From contig NZ_CP044545.1 of NCBI RefSeq assembly GCF_008935075.1, positions 957,501 to 1,021,500 of the forward strand: a stretch of DNA of 64,000 nt, given 5' to 3'. Shown here piece after piece: positions 55,367 through 62,763 of the stretch. The notes beneath the pieces were generated by a model that was given only the letters and a program-made list of their open reading frames with translations, did no database searches and was not told the origin of the DNA. The translations under genes and the position numbers were made by a program. Position 1 is the first letter of the stretch, and each line of letters begins with the position of its first letter. The DNA is from Pradoshia sp. D12. GTDB lineage: Bacteria; Bacillota; Bacilli; Bacillales; Pradoshiaceae.

Positions 55367-56965
55367 ATGAAAAAGCTTTTATTGGCTATGGTCAGTATTC
55401 TAATGCTAAGCGTTGTACTGGCAGCATGTAATTCTGGCGACAAGGAGACTGAAGGTGGAGGCAGTGAAGAGAAAGGAAATACAAAGGATACACTTGTTTT
55501 TGGGCGTGGCGGTGATTCCACTTCGTTAGATCCAATCACGACAACCGAAGGAGAGTCATTTAAAGTCACGATTAATATTTTTGATACACTGCTAACTTAC
55601 GGTAAACAGGATACGACGCTGCAACCTGGATTGGCTGAAAAATGGGAGGCTTCTGATGATGGTCTTTCATATACATTTACATTGAAAAAAGGCGTTAAGT
55701 TTCATGATGGTACTGATTTTAACGCAGAAGCAGTAGTATTCAACTTTAACAGATGGATGAATGGCGATGCTGATCAGTTTCCATATTACAGCATGTTTGG
55801 CGGCTATAAAAAAGATGAAGGGCATGTCATTAAGGAAGTAAAAGCGGTTGATGAATCGACTGTTCAATTTACCTTGAAAAGACCTCAGGCGACCTTCCTT
55901 AAAAATATTGCAATGAGCTGTTTTGGAATAGCCAGCCCTACTGCAGTTGAAAAAGATGGTGATAAGTTCCGGGAAAATCCAGTTGGTACCGGTCCGTATA
56001 AATTTAAAGAAAAAGCAAATGACAAAATCGTTATTGAAAAGAATGAAGATTATTATGTAGACGGAGAGCCAAAATTAAAAACAATTATTTTCCGTACGAT
56101 TCCTGATAACTCGGCACGTTTGAATTCATTAAAGATCGGTGAGATTGATGTGATGGACGGTGTAAACCCATCAGACCTTGAAACAATTAAAGGAGATGCA
56201 AATTTACAGGCTATTGAACGTCCTTCCATGAACGTTGGGTATCTTGGCTTTAATGTAACGAAAAAACCATTTGATAATCCAAAAGTCCGTCAGGCTTTAA
56301 GCCATGCCGTTGATAAGCAAGCTATCATTGATGCTTTCTATTTAGGAATGGCAAAACCAGCGAAAAATCCTCTGCCGGATTCAGTGGAAGGCTATAACGA
56401 TGAAATTCAGGATTATGAATTTGATTTAGATAAAGCAAAAGAATTATTAAAAGAAGCTGGTTATCCGGATGGATTTAAAATGGATCTTTGGGCTATGCCA
56501 GTTCCGCGTCCATATATACCAGAAGGAAAGAAAATTGCAGAAGCGATTCAGGCAAATTTTGAAAAAATTGGAGTTAAGGCAGAAATTCAAACTGTAGAAT
56601 GGGCTACATACCTTGAAAAGGCAGCAGCTGGCGAGTTCCCGGCCTATATGCTGGGCTGGACAGGTGATAATGGAGACCCTGATAACTTTATCTATACATT
56701 GCTTGATAAAGATTCAATCGGATCTAACAACTATTCCTATTACGCGAATGATAAGCTCCACGACATTTTAATTGAAGCGCAAACAATTGTTGATCAAGAC
56801 AAACGGAATGAGCTATATAAACAGGCTCAAGAAATTATCCATGAAGATGCACCGTGGATTCCGCTCGTTCACTCAACGCCTTTGTTGGCAGCATCAGCTG
56901 ATTTAACAGGACTTGTACCGCATCCGACCGGATCAGATATTTTAAAGAATGTAGAATTCAAGTAA
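55367..56965 (+). CDS. Peptide ABC transporter, substrate-binding lipoprotein (AppA/DppA-like)
   Basis: 532 aa from ATG 55367, after AAGAGGGGG; an upstream frame from 55298 lacks a ribosome site. Lipobox VLAAC with Cys 21. SBP_bac_5 family: LVFGRGGDSTSLDPITTTEG after the linker, then GLAEKWEASDDGLSYTFTLK and KFHDGTDFNAEAVVFNFNRW. These look closer to dipeptide (DppA/DppE) binding proteins than to OppA of the upstream operon, so shorter peptides or other solutes are possible. A hairpin follows at 56982. Confidence 0.87.
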   Translation: MKKLLLAMVSILMLSVVLAACNSGDKETEGGGSEEKGNTKDTLVFGRGGDSTSLDPITTTEGESFKVTINIFDTLLTYGKQDTTLQPGLAEKWEASDDGLSYTFTLKKGVKFHDGTDFNAEAVVFNFNRWMNGDADQFPYYSMFGGYKKDEGHVIKEVKAVDESTVQFTLKRPQATFLKNIAMSCFGIASPTAVEKDGDKFRENPVGTGPYKFKEKANDKIVIEKNEDYYVDGEPKLKTIIFRTIPDNSARLNSLKIGEIDVMDGVNPSDLETIKGDANLQAIERPSMNVGYLGFNVTKKPFDNPKVRQALSHAVDKQAIIDAFYLGMAKPAKNPLPDSVEGYNDEIQDYEFDLDKAKELLKEAGYPDGFKMDLWAMPVPRPYIPEGKKIAEAIQANFEKIGVKAEIQTVEWATYLEKAAAGEFPAYMLGWTGDNGDPDNFIYTLLDKDSIGSNNYSYYANDKLHDILIEAQTIVDQDKRNELYKQAQEIIHEDAPWIPLVHSTPLLAASADLTGLVPHPTGSDILKNVEFK

Positions 56966-56981
56966 AACTGTGTTAAGTAAG

Positions 56982-57022
56982 GGCGCCTTTACATGGATGA
57001 TTCATATAGGGGCGCCTGTTTA
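56982..57022 (+). terminator. Intercistronic attenuator hairpin between binding protein and permease
   Basis: GGCGCCTTTACATG pairs with CATATAGGGGCGCC (one mismatch, two G-T pairs) followed by TGTTTATT, a leaky terminator; same place as the opp hairpin. Confidence 0.65.
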
Positions 57023-57040
57023 TTATGGAGGTGCATACAG

Positions 57041-58048
57041 ATGTTTTCTTATACAATGAAAAGGATTCTGTCTGTTATACCGGTTCTGTTTGGAATGACG
57101 CTGATTGTATTTGCCATTGTCAGAGCCATTCCTGGAGATCCGGCACAGGTTATTTTAGGGCAAAGGGCAACAAAAGAGTCCATTGCAGTTTTAACTCAAG
57201 AGCTTGGATTGGACAAAGCCTGGTATGTTCAATACATAGATTATATTAAGAATTTGTTTACCGGTGATTTGGGTACATCCATTAGAACGAATGCAGAGAT
57301 TACTAGTGAGATATGGCCATATATTGCTGCTACGCTAGAATTAACGCTAGTTGCGATGATTATTGCCATCGTTATTGGTGTAAATGCCGGCATCATCAGT
57401 GCGTGGTTTTCAAATTCCTGGTTTGATTATTTAGCTATGATCTTAGCCTTAATTGGAGTATCCATGCCTATTTTTTGGCTGGGGTTAATGGAGCAATGGG
57501 CTTTTTCCCTTCAGCTGGGTTGGTTACCGACAACGGGACGTGAAGATATCAGAGATCCAATCAATGCGATAACTAATTTGTATTTGGTGGATACGTTGCT
57601 GCAAGGTGATTTCGATCAATTTTTTGTGGCGGTTAAGCATTTGATTATGCCAAGTATCGCTTTAGCAACTATTCCAATGGCCATTATTGCTAGGATGACA
57701 AGATCGACTATGCTTGAAGTTATGAAATCAGATTTTATTCGTACAGCACGTGCAAAAGGTGTCAGTATGTTTTGGGTGGTGTACAAGCACTCTTTGAAAA
57801 ATGCATTTATTCCGGTTTTAACTGTCATAGGGCTGCAAACAGGATTACTTCTTGGAGGGGCTATTCTGACAGAAACTATTTTTGCTTGGCCGGGCATAGG
57901 GCGTTATTTATATGAAGCAATCGGCTATCGTGACTATCCGGTTATTCAATCTGGTATTTTACTGATTGCGGCTGCTTTTGTATTCATTAACTTAGTTGTC
58001 GACCTCCTTTATGCATTGGTCGATCCACGAATTAAATACTCCAAATAA
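57041..58048 (+). CDS. Peptide ABC transporter permease, AppB/DppB-like
   Basis: 335 aa from ATG 57041, with ATGGAGGTG upstream; a longer frame reaches into the hairpin. BPD_transp_1 permease with six hydrophobic segments; it begins MFSYTMKRILSVIPVLFGMT and carries the EAA loop FIRTARAKGVSMFWVVYKHS (about 229-248). An extra loop (WLPTTGREDIRD...YLVDTLLQGD, about 163-190) before segment four is like DppB. Forms the channel with the next gene. Confidence 0.88.
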   Translation: MFSYTMKRILSVIPVLFGMTLIVFAIVRAIPGDPAQVILGQRATKESIAVLTQELGLDKAWYVQYIDYIKNLFTGDLGTSIRTNAEITSEIWPYIAATLELTLVAMIIAIVIGVNAGIISAWFSNSWFDYLAMILALIGVSMPIFWLGLMEQWAFSLQLGWLPTTGREDIRDPINAITNLYLVDTLLQGDFDQFFVAVKHLIMPSIALATIPMAIIARMTRSTMLEVMKSDFIRTARAKGVSMFWVVYKHSLKNAFIPVLTVIGLQTGLLLGGAILTETIFAWPGIGRYLYEAIGYRDYPVIQSGILLIAAAFVFINLVVDLLYALVDPRIKYSK

Positions 58049-58063
58049 AGGGTGGTGTAGACA

Positions 58064-58963
58064 TTGGGGGAATTAGTACGAAATACAGAAGAGACACCAT
58101 TGGTAATGGATGAAAAAGTGGTTTCTCCATGGGGGGAATCATGGGCTGCCTTTAAACGTAATCGTTTGGCAATGGTGGGCCTTGGTATCGTCTTATTCTT
58201 TATATTATTGGCATTATTAGCTCCGATTATTGCTCCTTATGGATATAAGGAGGTTAGTTTGACAGACCGTTTAAAACCGCCATCTGCTGAACATTGGTTT
58301 GGAACAGATGACTTTGGGAGGGATATTCTTTCACGAATATTATATGGTGCGCGTATATCCTTATCCGTTGGATTTTTCTCTGTACTGGGTTCTGTTATAG
58401 TAGGTTCAATAATGGGGCTTGTAGCTGGATATTATGGCGGATGGATTGATACAATTATTTCACGTTTTTTTGACATCCTTCTTGCCTTTCCAAGTATCTT
58501 ATTGGCAATCGCGATTATTTCTATTTTAGGGCCATCTCTGCAAAATGCCCTGATTGCAATCGCCATTATAAATATTCCGAATTTTGGCCGCCTCATAAGG
58601 TCTAGAGTACTGAGTGTTAAACAAGAGGAATATATTATGGCAGCCAACGCAATTGGTATGAAGGATTCAAGAATTCTCTTTCGTCATATCCTTCCAAACA
58701 GTATGACACCAATTATTGTTCAGGCAACATTGGCAATTGCAACAGCAATTATAGAAGCAGCGGCGCTTGGATTCCTCGGTTTGGGAGCACAGGCACCGAC
58801 ACCTGAATGGGGAAAAATGCTGGCGGATTCGAAGGGTTTTTTAGTACAGGCTCCCGGAACGCTCTTTTTCCCAGGATTGGCTATCATGTTAACTGTCCTA
58901 GGATTTAATTTATTGGGTGATGGACTGAGAGATGCCCTTGATCCAAAAATGAAACAGCGTTAA
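58064..58963 (+). CDS. Peptide ABC transporter permease, AppC/DppC-like
   Basis: 299 aa from TTG 58064, preceded by AAGGGTGGTG. The N-terminal cytoplasmic segment is followed by LAMVGLGIVLFFILLALLAP (about 33-52), HWFGTDDFGRDILSRILYG (about 78-96) and the EAA motif YIMAANAIGMKDSRILFRH (about 190-208). Ends DGLRDALDPKMKQR, as in DppC/OppC proteins. Last gene of the operon; a terminator follows. Confidence 0.88.
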   Translation: MGELVRNTEETPLVMDEKVVSPWGESWAAFKRNRLAMVGLGIVLFFILLALLAPIIAPYGYKEVSLTDRLKPPSAEHWFGTDDFGRDILSRILYGARISLSVGFFSVLGSVIVGSIMGLVAGYYGGWIDTIISRFFDILLAFPSILLAIAIISILGPSLQNALIAIAIINIPNFGRLIRSRVLSVKQEEYIMAANAIGMKDSRILFRHILPNSMTPIIVQATLAIATAIIEAAALGFLGLGAQAPTPEWGKMLADSKGFLVQAPGTLFFPGLAIMLTVLGFNLLGDGLRDALDPKMKQR

Positions 58964-58984
58964 ATAAGAAAATAAAAATAGTAT

Positions 58985-59022
58985 GAACCGCTCCTCTGCG
59001 ATTGTTAGAGAGTGGTTTTTTT
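58985..59022 (+). terminator. Terminator of the app-like operon
   Basis: AACCGCTCCTCT pairs with AGAGAGTGGTT, followed by seven T. Confidence 0.85.
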
Positions 59023-59154
59023 GTGAAAAATTGGCTATGGGCAGGCAATGTCATGATAAACCATAATTAACGCTTTCAGCAAAGAGGGGAGCTCAGATAT
59101 ATCTACAGTCTTTTGCACATATATATAGCAGATAGAAGCTAAGGAGGTAACTAT

Positions 59155-59733
59155 ATGAGCCATAATGAGATTAATAGTGCACTGCCAGCAAATGCTTGGC
59201 TTGATAAGGAGCAAATAATGAGACGATTGCGTGAAGAAGAAATAGTGGAAATAGATGACTTTTTTACAAATGCTGCGACTAAAGAATTGATGCATAAAAT
59301 TAATCAGCAACAGGAATGGGAACAACATATTGCTGATAAAGATAATTCGCGTGAAGGACTTGAAGAGGGAAATAGTGATGATAGTTTGCAGCAGCAGCCC
59401 CCATTATTAAGCTTTGAGATAGAAAAGAAACAATATACTGATTTGCTGAAAGAACGGGAGCCTGATTTATTGGATGTAAGTGAAGCGAATGGAAAAACAA
59501 AGCGTAAACGTATAGAGGATATGACGAAGGAGGAATTAGTCACCTATCTCTCCAAAATGCCGTCGCTCATGTCGAGCCCGGTCTGCGATTTTATAGTGGA
59601 AGATGGGAAGCGGCTGAGGGGAACGATTGAAAAAGTAAAGGGGGATTATGTCTATATTAAAGTTGCGTTTGGGAAGAAATGGATTAAATATACATTGCAG
59701 CAAATAAAAGAAATAAAAATAGTTCGTTTTTAA
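59155..59733 (+). CDS. cotO: Spore coat morphogenetic protein CotO
   Basis: 192 aa with AAGGAGGTAAC upstream. A variable, acidic and Gln-rich N-terminal part is followed by a C-terminal domain (about 118-192: IEDMTKEELVTYLSKMPS, then CDFIVEDGKRLRGTIEKVKGD, ending in IKEIKIVRF) that fits the CotO/YjbX family. CotO is an outer-coat assembly protein under CotE control. In B. subtilis it directly follows fabI (yjbW-yjbX); here the peptide transporter operon lies between. Confidence 0.8.
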   Translation: MSHNEINSALPANAWLDKEQIMRRLREEEIVEIDDFFTNAATKELMHKINQQQEWEQHIADKDNSREGLEEGNSDDSLQQQPPLLSFEIEKKQYTDLLKEREPDLLDVSEANGKTKRKRIEDMTKEELVTYLSKMPSLMSSPVCDFIVEDGKRLRGTIEKVKGDYVYIKVAFGKKWIKYTLQQIKEIKIVRF

Positions 59734-59833
59734 AATACTTCTGTATCGGATCTGGTTATCTGTATTAGACAAACCAAACCTTCCTACATACTTATACTGT
59801 ATGAGTCCTAATCAGGGAAGGAGGACCCCTTTT

Positions 59834-59944
59834 ATGAAGATACCAAAACAAAAAGCAAGCCAAATCAAGAGAACGCCTTCCAAGCAAAAGAAAAAAAACT
59901 GTGGATGTACAAAAAATAATAAAAAAGGTCGTTTACAACCATAA
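59834..59944 (+). CDS. 36-aa basic Cys-containing small protein
   Basis: ATG 59834 is preceded by GGGAAGGAGG. Product MKIPKQKASQIKRTPSKQKK... contains NCGCTKNN and is about one third Lys/Arg. A terminator follows one base after the stop, so it is a complete monocistronic unit. Its place between cotO and the spoVA-type operon suggests a sporulation role (coat or core peptide), but this is inference. Confidence 0.65.
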   Translation: MKIPKQKASQIKRTPSKQKKKNCGCTKNNKKGRLQP

Positions 59945-59971
59945 CCTGCTGTTTAGTCAGCAGTTTTTTTT
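59945..59971 (+). terminator. Terminator after the 36-aa gene
   Basis: CTGCTG (59946-59951) pairs with CAGCAG (59958-59963), followed by seven T. Confidence 0.85.
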
Positions 59972-60097
59972 ATTTTAGGTTGTTATGCAGCAATTAAGCT
60001 ACATCTAATGTTATTCCAAATAAATTGGATAAAATGCCGTGTTTAACAAACAATACAGGATAATAATTTCAATTTGTAATGAGGGGGTGATGGTGCT

Positions 60098-60568
60098 ATG
60101 AATAAAAGGATTTCTGTATTTTTAATTATAGCTATGTTTTTCACAATAGTAAGCGGATGTTCCGGTGACTCAAGCAGTAAAGAAGCCAAGATGTCACTTA
60201 TTCAATCCGTGGATCAAGATCCCGTTTATCTTGGTGATCATTCAAAGGCACCATTAGAGAAAATAAAAGAGAAAGTAGCTTCCCATAAAGAAATCTACGA
60301 TGTGGCTGTTGTCCAAAAGGATAAAGATATTTTGGTTGCGTACAAGGTTAAGCATATGCAACGCTTTCGAATGAAAAGTATCGAAAGTAAATTAGATAAG
60401 GAGTTAAAGAAAAACTTTAAATCCTTTGATTTTACTGTATCAAGTGATATGAAAATATTTCTTGAAACAGTCGAGTTAATCGTGAATGTGAAGGATAAAG
60501 GTTACTCCAAGAAAAAAGCTGGAAAATGGTTTGATAAAATAATGAAACTACAGAAGGATATGGCATAG
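60098..60568 (+). CDS. YhcN/YlaJ-type sporulation lipoprotein
   Basis: 156 aa. Lipoprotein signal with lipobox IVSGC (Cys 21). The mature part contains KIKEKVASHKEIYDVAVVQKDKDILVAYKVKHMQRF (two overlapping segments, about 56-91) and RMKSIESKLDKELKK, the BON-like pattern of the YhcN/YlaJ family of forespore lipoproteins. It starts 12 bases upstream of spoVAC, so it belongs to that operon. Likely anchored to the inner spore membrane side. Confidence 0.8.
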   Translation: MNKRISVFLIIAMFFTIVSGCSGDSSSKEAKMSLIQSVDQDPVYLGDHSKAPLEKIKEKVASHKEIYDVAVVQKDKDILVAYKVKHMQRFRMKSIESKLDKELKKNFKSFDFTVSSDMKIFLETVELIVNVKDKGYSKKKAGKWFDKIMKLQKDMA

Positions 60569-60580
60569 GCAGGTGTACAT

Positions 60581-61060
60581 ATGGCAAATAAAAAGAATGA
60601 AAAACTAACCCCTGAACAACAAAAATATAAAGAGCTGGAACAAAAATATGAAGCAAAACGACCTGTTGTAAAGAATTGTATTAAGGCATTTTTTGTAGGT
60701 GGGCTATTTTGTCTACTAGGACAAGTTATTACGTATATGTATATATTTTATTTTAATTTTACTGAGCAAACAGCCAGTAACCCAACTGTAGCAACGATGA
60801 TATTTTTAGCTATGTTATTAACAGGCTTTGGGGTTTACGATCGAATTGGCCAATTTGCTGGAGCGGGAAGTGCTGTTCCAGTTACGGGATTTGGTAATTC
60901 CGTCATTTCAGCAGCGATTGAGCATAGAACAGAAGGATTTGTGCTTGGGGTAGGAGGAAATATATTTAAATTGGCTGGAACTGTAATCCTATATGGTGTT
61001 TTTTCAGCATTTGTCGTTGCATTAGTAAAGCAAATCTATCTAATGGTTATAGGAGGTTAA
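60581..61060 (+). CDS. spoVAC: Stage V sporulation protein AC
   Basis: 159 aa. A charged N-terminus (about 1-30, Lys/Glu/Gln-rich) precedes four hydrophobic segments with the family blocks KNCIKAFFVGGLFCLLGQ (about 32-49) and TGFGVYDRIGQFAGAGSAVP (about 81-100) plus VTGFGNSVISAAIEHRTEG. In B. subtilis SpoVAC forms a mechanosensitive channel for dipicolinic acid in the inner spore membrane. A ribosome site (AGGTG) precedes ATG. Two bases separate it from spoVAD. Confidence 0.94.
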   Translation: MANKKNEKLTPEQQKYKELEQKYEAKRPVVKNCIKAFFVGGLFCLLGQVITYMYIFYFNFTEQTASNPTVATMIFLAMLLTGFGVYDRIGQFAGAGSAVPVTGFGNSVISAAIEHRTEGFVLGVGGNIFKLAGTVILYGVFSAFVVALVKQIYLMVIGG

Positions 61061-61061
61061 T

Positions 61062-62078
61062 ATGCTAACTGGTAAACAAACCTGGGTGCTGCATAATCAT
61101 CCTGTCATTTCCTCTACAGGCGTAGCTGTCGGTCCTTTTGAAGGCAATGGCCGTTTGGCTGATGATTTTGATATTATTCATGATGATCTTTGGCTAAATC
61201 AGAAAACATATGAGAAAGCGAACCGTGTATTAATTGAGGAAGCGGTTCAAAAAGCTTTGGATAAAAAGAAATTGCAAACTCGTGATATTCAATTTTTCTT
61301 TGCGGGAGATTTAATTAACCAAATCACACCTACTAGCTTTGCAGCCCGGACATTGGCCATCCCATATTTTGGGCTGTTTGGTGCATGCTCAACATCTATG
61401 GAAGGCCTTGCACTGGCATCCTTTATTATTAATTATGACGGTGCCAACAAGATATTGACTGGTGCCTCAAGCCATAATACAACCGTAGAAAAGCAATTCA
61501 GGTATCCAACAGAATATGGCGGTCAAAAACCGCCAACTGCCCAATGGACCGTAACGGGGGCGGGAGTTGCCTTGGTGGAGAAGAATGATAACTCATCTGA
61601 AAGTAAGCTCGTTGTAACCAGTGCAACCATCGGTAAAGTTGTTGATATGGGATTGAAGGATCCATTTAATATGGGAGGTGCGATGGCACCTGCTGCAGCA
61701 GATACGATTTATCATCACTTCAGGGATTTAAACCTTGACGAGGACTATTATGACCTTGTTGTTACAGGTGACCTTGGGAAAATTGGTCATGACACTGCGA
61801 TTGACTTACTGGAGCAGAAGGGCTTAAAGCTAAATAAAGAAAAATTTAGGGATTGCGGTTTAATGATTTATAAAGACGATCAACCAGTAAGATCAGGTGG
61901 AAGCGGTGCAGGATGCTCCGCGACTGTTCTATATGGCCATTTACTTAATGAAATGAGAAAGGGTACATATAAACGCATCTTACTGGCAGCAACCGGAGCG
62001 CTTCTTTCTCCGCTGACCTTCCAGCAAGGGGAGTCCATTCCATGTATAGCACACGCAGTTGCTATTGAAAGACTATAG
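61062..62078 (+). CDS. spoVAD: Stage V sporulation protein AD
   Basis: 338 aa with a thiolase-like fold: PYFGLFGACSTSMEGLALAS (about 99-118) carries a Cys at the position of the thiolase nucleophile, and GGSGAGCSATVLYGHLLNEM (about 278-297) is the late glycine-rich block. In B. subtilis the protein binds dipicolinic acid rather than catalysing. GGAGG lies in the end of spoVAC. Followed by spoVAEb at 23 bases. Confidence 0.94.
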   Translation: MLTGKQTWVLHNHPVISSTGVAVGPFEGNGRLADDFDIIHDDLWLNQKTYEKANRVLIEEAVQKALDKKKLQTRDIQFFFAGDLINQITPTSFAARTLAIPYFGLFGACSTSMEGLALASFIINYDGANKILTGASSHNTTVEKQFRYPTEYGGQKPPTAQWTVTGAGVALVEKNDNSSESKLVVTSATIGKVVDMGLKDPFNMGGAMAPAAADTIYHHFRDLNLDEDYYDLVVTGDLGKIGHDTAIDLLEQKGLKLNKEKFRDCGLMIYKDDQPVRSGGSGAGCSATVLYGHLLNEMRKGTYKRILLAATGALLSPLTFQQGESIPCIAHAVAIERL

Positions 62079-62100
62079 CGTTGAAAGGTGAGGAGCATAT

Positions 62101-62457
62101 ATGCTGGCAATGTTTTTTTGGGCCTTTGTTGTAGGAGGCATTATTTGTGTGATTGGACAGCTTCTATTTGATGTAGCAAAATTAACGCCTGCCCATACTC
62201 TTTCGACATTTGTTGTCATTGGCGCTATATTGGGTGGTTTTGGATGGTATGAACCATTATTGGATTTTGCAGGTGCTGGGGCATCTATTCCGATAGTAAG
62301 CTTTGGGAATTCGCTTGTAAACGGTGCTTTAGAGGAAGCAGAGAAGCATGGCATCGTTGGCGTGTTAACCGGAATGTTTAAAATTACATCATCAGGCATA
62401 ACGGCAGCGATAGTCTTTGGATTTATCGCAGCCTTGATTTTTAAACCAAAAGGTTAA
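62101..62457 (+). CDS. spoVAEb: Stage V sporulation protein AEb
   Basis: 118 aa; four hydrophobic segments. [21 protein letters not shown] (about 12-32) and [21 protein letters not shown] (about 46-66) resemble SpoVAC and define SpoVAE/AEb. GTGAGGAG precedes ATG. It completes the C-D-E triplet thought to be the minimal dipicolinic-acid channel. The spoVAA, AB, AEa and AF genes of the classical operon are not in the window, so this may be a second, shorter spoVA set. Confidence 0.92.
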   Translation: MLAMFFWAFVVGGIICVIGQLLFDVAKLTPAHTLSTFVVIGAILGGFGWYEPLLDFAGAGASIPIVSFGNSLVNGALEEAEKHGIVGVLTGMFKITSSGITAAIVFGFIAALIFKPKG

Positions 62458-62763
62458 TGAAAGAGAACCCATTAATTGTATTCTAAAATTTAAATGGATG
62501 GATGCAAAAGCGGTTGTAAGAGGGCTGGAGAGGGCTAGTAACAGCATGTGGAATGTATGATTGGTAATTTGTGTAACTTGGAAGAAAAATTCCATTTTCA
62601 TGGTATTATAAAATTGAAAAAGCCGATAATTGATACCTGTTTAGAAGATCTAACACTCCAATTCCGTTGAATATATTCTGTATTAAAACAATAAGTTATG
62701 GGGAGGGCGCATGCTCTTCCTTTTTGAGGTGTAGAATTTTTTATCTGGAAAGAAGGTAAAACG
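62458..62763 (+). other. Gene-free stretch between spoVAEb and the helicase gene
   Basis: About 306 bases, AT-rich. No open frame with a ribosome site. It contains the hairpin at 62701-62725 and probably the helicase promoter; I could not fix the promoter with confidence. Confidence 0.5.
62701..62725 (+). terminator. Hairpin with T-run in the helicase leader
   Basis: GGGAGGGC pairs with GCTCTTCC (two G-T pairs) around GCAT, followed by TTTTT. It lies about 40 bases before the helicase start and could be a terminator or an attenuator. Confidence 0.55.

Noticed and set aside
59100-59154. Sigma-K promoter for cotO
   Set aside because: CATATATATA upstream resembles the -10 consensus CATANNNTA, but the last two bases are in the wrong order and no -35 AC element is clear.
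60098-62457. The spoVA-2mob heat-resistance transposon operon
   Set aside because: The gene triplet is similar, but the DUF1657, DUF421 and transposon genes that mark that element are not present here.
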